Assembly (NCBI GenBank): GCA_003024985.2
Contig: PXIH01S0044758.1
Source of the DNA: Euperipatoides rowelli
Lineage: Eukaryota > Onychophora > Udeonychophora > Euonychophora > Peripatopsidae
Reading direction: 5' to 3' (one strand)
Length of the DNA: 10,582 nt
Shown: piece by piece, positions 1 through 7,340 of the stretch
How the letters are laid out: each line of letters begins with the position of its first letter
How positions within the stretch are numbered: position 1 is the stretch's first letter
Program-made: the position numbers and the translations under genes
Notes under the pieces: model-generated
What the model saw: the letters and a program-made list of their open reading frames with translations, nothing else
Told to the model about the DNA's origin: nothing
The model's database searches: none

Positions 1-5
1 AAAAA

Positions 6-865
6 GTAATTAGCCTACAGGCCCCCAAGTGTCTTAATCCGGCACTGGTAGTGATAACAGAGCGATTTAGAGAAAAGTTGTTAAATGAATTGCATCTACA
101 CCATTCAGGAATAGTAGCAATGAAAACATTAGCTAATGTTATGAGAAGAGACATGCAGCACCAACTGTAAGGAATTCATTTTGGGCTAGACCAGACAGGA
201 AATGGTCTAGGATTCACATCGATTATTTAGGACTGTTGAATGGTAAAAAAAAATTTGATAGTAGTGCATGCATATTCAAAGTGGTTAGAGGTCATCCCTA
301 CAAATACAATGGTTAGTTCAGTTGTGATTCGAGCATTGCGCAACATCTTTTCCACACATGGAGTACCAGAATACTTGGTATCGGACAATGCAACAAATTT
401 CTCATCAGAAGAATTCAAAAGATTTGCCAGACAAAATGGAATAAAACAAATTTATTCACCACCGTATCATCCATTGAGTAATGGAATGGTGGAGTGTTCG
501 GTACAGATGGTCAGAGGCATTGAAATGTTTTAAGTGGTCTCAATTAGAACAGAAGTTAGCAAGATTTTTATTGATGTATAGGAATACACCAAAGAGAAGT
601 ACTGGTAAATCCCCAGCGTAAATCATGTTTGGAAGGAGGGTGAGAACAGTATTTGATAATTTGCATCCAGAACGAAATTCTGAAATGGAAGAACAGAAGT
701 GGATAAATCACTGTACGTTTAAGTTAAATGAACCAGTATAATGAAAATTGGACATCAGCAGAAATAATTGGCAAAGAGGGAAACATGTTATATATTGTGA
801 AAGGAATGGATGGAACGACGACGAGGAGACATGTGAACCAATTACGGAGCCGAGAGGAAAATGAA
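6..865 (+). pseudogene. Ty3/gypsy-type integrase (3' part of pol), broken
   Basis: This is a relic of the enzyme that inserts retrotransposon cDNA into the genome. Frame by frame, 6-170 gives the start of the zinc-binding domain, with the His part of HHCC in HLHHSG, and ends at TAA 168-170. The two Cys residues are absent, apparently deleted. The catalytic core resumes at about 183 with the first Asp (codon 221-223, in HIDYLG). It shifts frame at a run of nine A (245-253) and continues with the second Asp (384-386, in SDNATNF) and the Glu (492-494, in NGMVEC). Exactly 35 residues separate Asp and Glu, as in DD35E integrases. Another shift at about 510-517 leads into a YRNTP/GRR segment, with TAA at 619-621. 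After a further shift near 740, an SH3-like C-terminal domain ends in RRHVNQLRSR. The style resembles the Mag/K02A2.6-like gypsy group, which is an inference. RT and RNase H lie to the left of the window or are lost. It cannot encode a working protein. Confidence 0.9.
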
Positions 866-1259
866 AAATCTTGGAAAAAATTAGTACTAAAGATAAAAAA
901 GTGGTGAAAATGAAGAGTGCAGTGGTGGAAGTAATAGTTCAGCAACTAAAGTAAAGGAAGATTATCAGGAAGAACATAAAGCAGAGAAGGGAGTAGAATT
1001 AAGAACAAAAGGACCTGAACAGGTAGTGTAAGGAAAGATGGAAAAGGTAGATGATGAAGTTGGGAGACCAATCCGAAAAAGAAAAAAAACCAGCTTGGTT
1101 AAAAGACCCTATTAGGAACGGATTAAAAAAGGGAACTGATTAAAATAAAAATTTGTTAAGATAGTTTAGTTAATTTAATTTAACATTTAAGTTGTTGAAA
1201 TTGTAGTTCTTGTATTAGTAATTTTGAATTATTGTAATGTCCTTAGTAAGGGGTAGGAC
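866..1259 (+). other. gypsy pol tail and 3' untranslated stretch
   Basis: Lys/Glu-rich broken frames follow the integrase. Near 1067-1130 there are fragments reading RPIRKRKK and, in another frame, PAWLKDP. These resemble the basic tail with a final proline/leucine patch that ends many gypsy polyproteins. AT-rich non-coding sequence then runs to the candidate LTR start. A purine-rich stretch (AGTAAGGGGTAGGAC, 1244-1258) lies immediately before it and could be the polypurine tract, although it is interrupted by pyrimidines. Confidence 0.5.
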
Positions 1260-1447
1260 TGTGGTATCTTGGATGCCAAAGGAATAAAGGAGCAGCCAGG
1301 GGGCGCATGGGCAGAGTAACTTGGGATCGGATTGAAGCAAGTTGGAATGTTTGTTTACTACCAGTTTAAACATTAAAATTGAATAATTAATTTATATTAA
1401 TCTATGTGTTTGACTTTTATTCCAATAATTAAGAAAAATATAATACA
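1260..1447 (+). repeat. candidate 3' LTR of the gypsy element
   Basis: It starts TGTGGTATCTTGG right after a purine-rich tract, has an AATAAA signal at 1283-1288, and can end at ATACA about 188 bp later. It is locally more GC-rich than its surroundings at 1260-1350, as compact gypsy LTRs often are. The 5' LTR is not in the window, so the ends cannot be confirmed by pairing. The right border is uncertain by tens of bases because the copia LTR begins in the same area without a clean junction. Confidence 0.4.
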
Positions 1448-1483
1448 ATGGAAGCGATTGTCATTCAGTATATAAATTTGTAA

Positions 1484-1798
1484 GGTGTAAATATTATACT
1501 AGGATAAATCATAACCTGTGTTGACTAAATACTAAACTAGCGTAATGAATCAAGTGCATTACTCAATAATATATAACATGTTTTTTATTTCTACCTTTAT
1601 GGGTAATTTGTTTTTACTTATTGTAATACATTGAAGAAATTTATGACCAAGTAATTAAATGTTTATTATTAGAAAGCACTAATAATATTTGGTATTTCTT
1701 TATTATAAGGTAAACTACGCTTATATAATGTTTATGTGACTGGATGAATACATTAGTCGAGGATACTGATAAGTACAGTTTTGAAATAAAAAACAACA
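1484..1798 (+). repeat. copia 5' LTR, 5'-truncated
   Basis: 1484-1536 matches 3944-3996 with three mismatches in 53 bases. 1537-1798 matches 6397-6680 with several indels. The end, CAACA at 1794-1798, matches the 3' LTR end. An intact LTR begins TGTTG (3846-3850), so TGTTG...CAACA is a perfect terminal inverted repeat of the usual TG...CA type. Relative to the 3' LTR this copy lacks about 98 bp at its start and about 35 bp near 1620. It carries about 10 extra bp near 1730. It preserves the uninterrupted site (ATACTAAACTAGCG) into which the 3997-6392 element jumped in the other LTR. Confidence 0.88.
1722..1790 (+). promoter_or_regulatory. LTR promoter and poly(A) signals
   Basis: A TATATAA box at 1722-1728 and an AATAAA hexamer at 1785-1790 lie in the order expected for LTR transcription start and RNA 3' end. 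Equivalent elements are in the 3' LTR (TATATAA 6615-6621, AATAAA 6667-6672). These are motif calls only. In AT-rich DNA such motifs also arise by chance, but conservation at matching positions in both LTRs supports them. Confidence 0.45.
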
Positions 1799-1816
1799 GA
1801 TTATCAGACTGACGCC
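1799..1816 (+). other. candidate primer-binding site
   Basis: GATTATCAGACTGACGCC follows directly after the 5' LTR end, where reverse transcription is primed by a host tRNA. The ATTATCAGAC part resembles the TATCAGA-type initiator-Met sites of many copia elements. I cannot assign the tRNA with certainty from this copy. Confidence 0.4.
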
Positions 1817-1832
1817 TGAGGACCCTGTGATA

Positions 1833-2003
1833 ATGTCAAATAACATGGAACAAGTAGAATGGATCATGGATTTTACCGCTGACCAACTTGTGTGCAGAGA
1901 TTTAAATCAACTTAAACACGGGGAAATGTCAGCTGAATGGAAAAGAAATAACCAAAGGATACATAATGTGGTACACACCTCGAGGAAACTAGAAAAATAC
2001 TGA
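1833..2003 (+). pseudogene. possible copia Gag N-terminal remnant (56 codons)
   Basis: This is an ATG-initiated frame, MSNNMEQVEWIMDFTADQL onwards, ending at TGA 2001-2003. It sits 34 bases after the LTR, where copia Gag starts, and has one Trp near residue 10 and another near residue 37. From about 1960 the next frame reads protease-end sequence, so the Gag body and most of the protease have been deleted between. Similarity to a named Gag family is not evident. Assignment is by position. Confidence 0.45.
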
Positions 2004-2356
2004 TTAAGAATATAGTAATAATACCAGACACAAAATATAATATTGCTTTATCCACCGTGATAACAAAAGGATTCAATGTTATTTACAAAAATAATACATG
2101 TGAAATATACCGTGGAGAAAATTTGATTCTTAATTCTGAAAGAAAAAACAATTTGTATTTTATTAAGACAAAATATAGCTTAGAAAATAATAGCGTAAGT
2201 AGTAAAATAGAAAAATTGTTATCTGAAAATAATAGTAATAGTCATAATATGGAAGAAGAAAACAATTTGAACCATATAACACAAGAACCTGAAACTGTTG
2301 AGATATATAAATTAAGCACAGAACAAAAATTATGGGAAAAAGCCATGGACATATAA
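1982..2356 (+). pseudogene. copia protease end and pre-integrase linker remnant
   Basis: The open frame contains IKNIVIIPDTKYNIALSTV then GFNVIYKNNTCEIY and ENLIL...ERKNNLYFIK. This is the pattern of the region between the copia aspartic protease and the integrase zinc finger (gag_pre-integrase linker, 'VPDLKYNLLS...GF.V.F'). The later part (about 2190-2350) is Asn/Glu/Ser-rich. It resembles the variable spacer before RT and ends with LSTEQKLWEKAMD, the usual lead-in to RVT_2. The integrase zinc finger and DDE core that should lie between are gone. Upstream of 2057 the frame is open, and GTG at 2057 is not a start. It ends at TAA 2354-2356. Confidence 0.75.
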
Positions 2357-2357
2357 C

Positions 2358-3063
2358 CTAATAAAAAATGACGTAATAGAAGAATGCGATCCTAACCCTG
2401 GGTAAAAAATAATTAGGTCTGGATGAATATTTAGCATTAAATATGATAAGAGTTTGCAAGATCCGAGCTAGATTGGTGGCCAAAGGTTATGCACAGCGTG
2501 AGGAAATAGATTATGGAGAAACCTTTGCTCCTGTGATGACACCTATAACAATTTGGATATTATTAACTATTGCAGGTCACTACAATTTACTTATTAGACA
2601 TTGTGACATCTCTTCAGCTTTTTTGTATGGTGCTTTAGAAGAGAGCATATGAGAGGTCCACCTCAGAAAATGGGGGAGAGAGCAAAAATCTTCAGATTAA
2701 AACATGCCATGTATGGGTTAAAGCAAGCAGCTCGCTCATGGAATCATAGGCTAGACTTGTCTTTAAAAAATATTGATTTTTCCAATAATTTAATGGATCC
2801 ATGTTTTTATGTAAAAGTTAAAAATATTAACATTTTTATTTTGATCCATGTAGATGACATTCTAATAGTACGTCAGAATAATGATCTAATACAATAGTTA
2901 GTAGATAGTTTAAGTGAAGAATATAGTATGAAAGATTTGGGAGAAGTTAAAAGGTATAGATCTGGGGATTATGATTGAATGAGATTTTGATAATCATGCT
3001 TATTTAGATCAACAACTTATGATAGAAAAATTGGTTGAAAAACAACAGTTATCCTTAAGTTAA
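2358..3063 (+). pseudogene. copia reverse transcriptase (RVT_2 type), broken
   Basis: This is the relic polymerase that copies element RNA to cDNA. Frame 3 at 2358 reads LIKNDVIEEC, with TAA at 2400-2402 and a TGA at 2424-2426 where Trp is expected. At about 2450 the frame moves to RARLVAKGYAQ...YGETFAPV and CDISSAFLYGALEESI, which carries the first catalytic Asp patch. At 2645-2651 a small deletion shifts to MRGPPQKMG, then MYGLKQAARSWN and HVDDILIV, the YVDD active site with Tyr changed to His. TAG follows at 2895-2897. It continues through EEYSMKDLGEV and, after another shift, DNHAYLDQQLMIEKL up to TAA 3061-3063. All RT landmarks are present, but at least four shifts or stops break it. Confidence 0.9.
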
Positions 3064-3169
3064 ACCTGTGTGTACTCCAATGTTAACAGATTTTTAAAAA
3101 GGGCAAACTGCTAATGAAAACTTTCTTTTACTAAACAATGAAGAATTTCAACAATTGGATCGTTATTGT

Positions 3170-3831
3170 ACATAGGACTAGTAAGTAGACCCGATATACA
3201 TTTGGCTGTAAACTTATTAAGCAGAAAAAACCGCTTTTCCTACAAATTGTGATTGGGAAGGAACTAAGAGTGTTCAAATATTTAAATACTACTAGAGGTT
3301 ATCGATTAAAACTTGAAGATCAAGCTATGAATTTAATTTCGTACTGTGATTCTGACTGAGGAGGGGATCTCATGACAAGAAAATCTACATCTGGGCAATT
3401 GCATTACTTGGGAAACAGCTTGATAGGATGGAAAACTAGGCAACAAAACAGAGTAGCATTATCCACAGCAGTCTAAATTTGTGGCAGGATCTATAGCTGG
3501 ACAATATATCAGTTGGATTAATGACTTGCTCACTGAATTTAAATTGAATCTATCATTACTATCACTTTATATACTGACAATCAAAGTGGGATGAAAATGG
3601 CAGCAAGAAAGGTGCACAAAGCGTGCCAAATATATAGATATTAAATATTTTTATTTAAAGGAACTTATAGATAAGGGTTTAATGATTTTGGAATATTGTC
3701 CGTCTGAAAATATGATAGCTGATGTACTAACAAAACCATTACCTAGGGATAAATTTAGTAAATGTGTGGCCAGTCTGGGATTAATTAGTAAATATAAAAA
3801 AGAAAACCTTAGTCTAATGTATGTGTATTAG
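3170..3831 (+). pseudogene. copia RNase H and pol C-terminus, broken
   Basis: This is the relic of the copia RNase H that removes RNA from the RNA:DNA hybrid. Fragments in shifting frames include VDPIYIW, KYYTRGYRLKLED, YCDSD*GGD (TGA 3357-3359 replaces Trp), RKSTSGQLHYLG, QNRVALSTA, YTDNQSG (Asp codon 3576-3578), KYIDIKYFYLKELIDKG and YCPSENMIADVLTKPLPRDKF. These match the copia RNase H order. The usual Glu after STA is lost to a small deletion and TAA near 3475. The final frame closes at TAG 3829-3831, just before the polypurine tract, so the natural pol stop is probably preserved. Confidence 0.88.
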
Positions 3832-3833
3832 CT

Positions 3834-3845
3834 ATTGAGGGGAAG
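3834..3845 (+). other. copia polypurine tract
   Basis: TTGAGGGGAAG lies immediately before the 3' LTR start (TGTTG at 3846). This purine run is the primer site for plus-strand cDNA synthesis. Its position three bases after the pol stop is typical of compact copia elements. Confidence 0.75.
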
Positions 3846-3996
3846 TGTTGAATACAAGAGCTATATGGTGTAATATTGTAGATATTGTATATACAGTAAA
3901 ATGCGATATATTTTGTACATATGATTGTAATTAACAATTGCATGGTGTAAATATTAAACTAGGATAAATCATAACCTGTAATGACTAAATACTAAA
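3846..3996 (+). repeat. copia 3' LTR, left part
   Basis: It begins TGTTGAATAC after the polypurine tract and runs to CTAAA, where the 3997-6392 insertion interrupts it. 3944-3996 matches the 5' LTR at 1484-1536. With the right part (6397-6680) the intact LTR would be about 435 bp. Confidence 0.88.
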
Positions 3997-4024
3997 GGGC
4001 AATTCCATGGTGTCGGACGTAAAA

Positions 4025-4827
4025 TTCAGACACAATTTTCATACATTGTTATATTTTTGTACTCGATTATAATCAGATTGAGCTAATTTTTTTACAATAT
4101 ACTTATTGTATCACATTTAATCTTAAATAGTGTTATTTAAAAATTTATAAATGTTTTAAGCCATTAAAAAATTGCTTTATTCACTGGAGACTTTATGACA
4201 ACTGAAATTCTTTCTCAAAAATCTGTTAGCGGTAACTGTTTTGTTTTTTTACTTTGAAATCAAATTAGATGGCAAGCACATAGTGCTTTGCTATATGTTT
4301 GATCATGTTTTATTTATTTTGATTGTTATTTCTACCTGAAATGTACCTTTCAATTAGGTGTCGAACGTAAAAAGTTTGGTACTGGACGTAAATTGCGTGA
4401 ATAAAATGTAGTTGCAAAGTGTTCTTTGTGTTTCAAGGTTTGAAAAGTCTCAATTAGCACCATATCAAGTAAAGCGACATAAAATTAAATAGTTTTTGAA
4501 AATGAAAACTGTTTTCTATATCCAATTGAAATCGATGGATTAATCTTCTTTACAATATTTTTAAAGTTATATAAAATTTTATCTTCTTTCTTTGGCCACT
4601 TAAAATAATGTGAATATGGATGCATGACTGAAATTGTATCAAATATATTTGTTATTCAACCTGAAAATTTTTGACTTTCATAACAATGACATCATTGCCA
4701 TGAAGTGAATCTTTTCCAATTTCATGTAGGTCTATAGACCCTGTGTCCTCATCTGATGCACCATCATCAATCAAATAATATATTTAACTTTGTTAAATGT
4801 ATTTGAATTTGAAATGTCTTTAATAAT
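4025..4827. other. non-coding interior of the transposon
   Basis: AT-rich sequence with stops in all frames. Apart from the motif copies at 4357-4392 I see no gene, RNA or recognisable repeat in it. Confidence 0.6.
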
Positions 4828-4864
4828 ATTATAGTTACAACCTAAATTAGGTTGTAACTATAAT
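4828..4864. repeat. perfect 37-nt palindrome
   Basis: The arm 4828-4845 and its exact reverse complement 4847-4864 are separated by one base (A 4846). The core is GTTACAACCTAA/TTAGGTTGTAAC. An 18-bp perfect stem with a one-base centre is far from chance, and it has escaped mutation although its surroundings are non-coding. It could be the fused inverted ends of a short element, a cruciform-forming site, or a recent fold-back copying event. Confidence 0.9.
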
Positions 4865-5208
4865 CAGAATTTTATGTTCGGAATAGGCGTGATATTCTCC
4901 CAATGAGAATTTCATTAGATATGTATTGGAGATGCACATTCCAATTTTAAAATGCTGCAACTGTAATAAATTTTCAGGGATTGATATAAACATCTTTCCT
5001 GCCTTGGCAGAGTGCCAAACTCCTCTTTGCTCCAGCTATTCAATGTATGAAACCTTTGCCATGGTGACTTGACAAATGAAACAATTATTTTTTTATCATG
5101 AACATATCAATTGTTCTCTAGATACATACTTATTCAAAAATTAAACAAATATTTCAAACATTTAAGTTCTAGTTTAGTTAACCCAAATTCTTTAAATACA
5201 GTATATTT

Positions 5209-5642
5209 CAGGGATCGACACTAGATTTTTAGACTGCTGGCAAAAACTTGCCACCAGCTCATGTGTAGGTGTACTGGCGGCATATGCAATGTTCCAGCGG
5301 AAAATAGAAAACTAGCCTATTAAAAATTTAAATAGTCTGCACAATACAATACATCCAATTATAATTACACTGGGAATAATGTAATCTTAAAGTTAAAGTT
5401 TAATTTATTTCTAAAGTTCTATAAACAAAGGTCATATTGAAAATGCGGCAAACTGTTGGAATTTTGTAAATTGCTAGGCATAGTGGCCATTTAATTTAAA
5501 ATCAAGTCAACAAAAATTTGAGCAGCAATTGAGGGTTTTTTTAACTAATGGCAAAAATATGCCATCAGTTTATAACAACTGATGGTATTTACTACATTTA
5601 TATTGGCATTTATCCTGTTGCTACCACTAGTGTCGAACCCTG
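5209..5642. mobile_element. hAT-like MITE nested in the larger transposon
   Basis: It has 16-bp inverted ends, CAGGGATCGACACTAG at 5209-5224 and the complement of CAGGGTTCGACACTAG at 5627-5642, with one mismatch. The CAGGG start and small non-coding body (434 bp) resemble hAT MITEs. It is flanked by TATTT on both sides (5204-5208, 5643-5647). This is shorter than the 8-bp duplication normal for hAT, so the superfamily is tentative. Inside, the palindromic motif TGGCAAAAAYWTGCCAYCAG occurs twice (5238-5257, 5549-5568), and a 12-bp hairpin lies at 5559-5588. It inserted after the host transposon entered the copia LTR, or was carried in with it. Confidence 0.75.
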
Positions 5643-5814
5643 TATTTGAAACATGTCCGAGAAATATTAAAAATTAATTAAAATTATTCTGCAAAATAGG
5701 CCTACATTCCTGTTCATGTTGCAAACTATCACAATATGTAATTAAAACTTGTTTAAGAAATATTTTGAATTCAATATAAACTAAAATCCTCATGGCAAAG
5801 TGGTGCCGAAGTAA

Positions 5815-5854
5815 ATGGTGTTGGACGTAAAAAAAATTTTACGTCCGACACCAT
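5815..5854. repeat. head-to-head motif hairpin
   Basis: 5815-5832 and 5837-5854 are inverted copies of ATGGTGTCGGACGTAAAA (one mismatch) separated by AAAA. Together they form an 18-bp stem with a 4-nt loop. It is the only place where the motif family appears in the reverse orientation. Confidence 0.9.
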
Positions 5855-6380
5855 GATTTTACAGCAATTAAATAATATTTTTTTAAATCTGGCTATGCAT
5901 TTTGGAAGAGGGTAAAAAAACTAGCTTTTGAGACCAAATTTGATTTTAAATGATATAGCTTATTACTCACATATTAAAGTTAAATGTAATTTGGTGTCGG
6001 ACGTAAACTAGCTTAAGTGCCTATAAAAGATTTTTGTATATCACAAAAATTATTATTTGTTACAACAAAGTTAATTGCCATAATTTTTTACCTATATACT
6101 GTATATTCTAGTTAAAACCTAAAAAAAAATTTTATATAAACACTTTTCTTTTGTACCTCAAAAACCAATCCAATATCAGTGTCCAAAAGCAACATTAAAA
6201 CTCGAACAAACATCTACTGCATTAAAAAGCATAAAACCTAATTATAAACATTTTTGAGGATTTTTTCATTATAAAATTCTGATTCTTCAGGGTTTTAGCT
6301 TTAAAATGACATATACAGTAATTTGCTAATATATATATATATAACGAATTTGAAGAATTAGTCATTTGGTTGACCTTCTT
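5855..6380. other. non-coding right part of the transposon
   Basis: AT-rich sequence with one motif copy (5993-6007) and a short AT microsatellite (6329-6343). No gene is visible. Confidence 0.6.
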
Positions 6381-6392
6381 ATGGAATTGCCA

Positions 6393-6680
6393 TAAACTAG
6401 CGTAATCAATCAAGTGCATTACTCAATAATATATAACATGTTTTTTTTTATTTCTAACCTTTATGGGTAAATGGTTTTTACTTTTTGTCGTCGCCATCTT
6501 GTACTTGGTTATTGTATGTATTGTAATACATTGGAGAAATGTATGACCAAGGAATTTAATGTTGTTAGAAAGCACTTATATTTGGTATTTCTTTATTATA
6601 AGGTAAACTATGCTTATATAACTGGGTGAATACATTAGTCAAGGATACTAATAAATACAGTTTTGAAATAAAAACCAACA
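6393..6680 (+). repeat. copia 3' LTR, right part
   Basis: It resumes with TAAACTAGCGTAAT (the TAAA duplicated by the insertion) and aligns with 5' LTR 1533-1798 up to the terminal CAACA (6676-6680). It keeps a segment of about 35 bp around 6485-6520 that the 5' LTR has lost, apparently by deletion between short TATTGTA repeats. TATATAA (6615-6621) and AATAAA (6667-6672) are retained. Confidence 0.9.
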
Positions 6681-6882
6681 TTACTTTCCTCCAATAAATG
6701 TAAGAATAAAGACAAAAAATACTAATTTTAATATGACTCACACACAAAAAAAAAATTCCAGAAAATATAAAAAAAAAATCACCTTCTCCAATGACTATAA
6801 ATGGATTTGAAGTTGGAACAGCCTATTTGTCCATAGGACAAAATCTACAAGACAGTTTGATATACTGTATAATACAGTAGCC
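6681..6882. other. AT-rich intron-like sequence
   Basis: The copia right flank, beginning TTACT, with several poly-A runs and a small hairpin (TTGTCC-ATA-GGACAA near 6827-6841). No gene or known repeat can be supported. Confidence 0.5.
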
Positions 6883-6890
6883 TATAAGCC

Positions 6891-7186
6891 AGGGGTATAT
6901 ATTCTTACCAAAATGTGAGCAAACAGCTCGGGAGCGAATTGAGGCATCTGATTAAAAACATATTGAATACTTGATCAAACATATGCATTATTTGAATAGG
7001 TAGACATAACAATAATTTCTTAATGTAATTTACCTAATTAAATTAGCTACTTAAATTATTTTAAATTATTATTCCTTTATTAATGATTAAAAAAAGATAA
7101 TACTGCCACTCTCAGTACTCGGGAAGAATATTCTAGCAGCTCGTGAAGATTTTCAATTTAACGTGAAGAATATATACCCCTGCCAG
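6891..7186. mobile_element. hAT-like MITE with 8-bp duplication
   Basis: TATAAGCC occurs exactly on both sides (6883-6890 and 7187-7194). The ends AGGGGTATATATTCTT (6891-6906) and AAGAATATATACCCCT (7166-7181) are perfect inverted repeats. With the preceding C they read CAGGGG...CCCCTG, the usual hAT end. An 8-bp duplication is diagnostic for hAT-type insertion. The right side carries four extra bases (CCAG) between CCCCTG and the duplication, so one end is imperfect. It is about 296 bp, non-coding and non-autonomous. Confidence 0.75.
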
Positions 7187-7340
7187 TATAAGCCAAAACA
7201 TTAAAGCCTGATTCATAGTTAATTGCTTTGTAAGACAAATTTTCTTGGATAAAGAAATTGTTGGCCTGTCTAGAAAGAAAATCCAGCTTTGAAATATACA
7301 GTGTAAATAGGAGACTTTTAAAACATAATTACTGTAATAC

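Larger units (their letters stand above)
4009..6007. repeat. dispersed GGTGTCGGACGTAAAA motif family
   Basis: Copies lie at 4009-4024 (exact), 4357-4372 (one change), 4379-4392 (degenerate), 5802-5815 (degenerate), 5817-5832 (one change) and 5993-6007 (exact over 15), all on the + strand. 5837-5852 is exact on the - strand. They occur only inside the 3997-6392 element and keep two CpGs in AT-rich DNA. Multiple subterminal copies of a 15-16 bp motif are typical of transposase-binding sites in several DNA transposon groups. That role is an inference here. Confidence 0.85.
3997..6392. mobile_element. unclassified non-autonomous DNA transposon inside the copia LTR
   Basis: Comparison of the two copia LTRs gives exact borders. 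The 5' LTR reads ATACTAAACTAGCG with no interruption. Here the left side is ...CTAAA then GGGCAATTCCAT (3997-4008), and the right side is ATGGAATTGCC (6381-6391), A, then TAAACTAG. The ends form an inverted repeat of about 11-12 bp with a 4-bp TAAA direct repeat (3993-3996 and 6393-6396), consistent with cut-and-paste insertion. Length is about 2.4 kb, or 1.96 kb without a nested MITE. No frame of coding character was found in any strand, so it depended on a transposase made elsewhere. It carries repeated GGTGTCGGACGTAAAA-type motifs starting 12 bases inside the left end. The superfamily is not recognised: TTAA (piggyBac, Kolobok) and 8-bp (hAT) targets do not fit. Confidence 0.85.
1484..6680 (+). 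mobile_element. Ty1/copia LTR retrotransposon, internally deleted and interrupted
   Basis: The coding order is gag-like start, protease end/pre-integrase linker, RT, RNase H, then polypurine tract and LTR. RT and RNase H belong to the Ty1/copia type. Two related LTRs flank the internal region of about 2.05 kb (1799-3845). The integrase core that copia elements carry between the linker and RT is missing, so the copy was non-autonomous even before point decay. The 3' LTR is interrupted by a 2.4 kb insertion. The first roughly 98 bp of the 5' LTR are missing or unrecognisable, so no target-site duplication can be read; the right flank begins TTACT. It lies antisense to the putative host gene. 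Confidence 0.9.

Noticed and set aside
240-533. 97-codon ATG-started frame as a stand-alone gene
   Set aside because: It is the middle of the broken gypsy integrase. The ATG at 240 is an accident just before a frameshift, and upstream homology continues in another frame.
227-945. Minus-strand frames at 227-418 and 724-945
   Set aside because: They are antisense to the gypsy integrase and its C-terminal domain and show no protein-family features of their own.
1410-1447. Resemblance of TTCCAATAATTAAGAAAAATA-type sequence to the copia right flank (6685-6722), as if copia split a gypsy LTR
   Set aside because: The match needs several gaps in A/T-rich sequence, and a copia insertion would duplicate only about 5 bp, so it is not convincing.
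2057-2356. A separate gene starting at 2057
   Set aside because: The codon is GTG, the frame is open upstream, and homology to the copia pre-integrase region extends through it.
6329-6343. AT dinucleotide run
   Set aside because: Only 15 bases; an ordinary short microsatellite.
6907-6946. A 39-nt minus-strand exon (AG before ATGCCTCAATTC, GTAAGA after TTTTG), phase-compatible with the 7341-7552 exon
   Set aside because: It lies inside the hAT-like MITE 6891-7186, and the donor overlaps the MITE terminal repeat. It is more simply part of the element, though exonisation cannot be excluded without transcripts.
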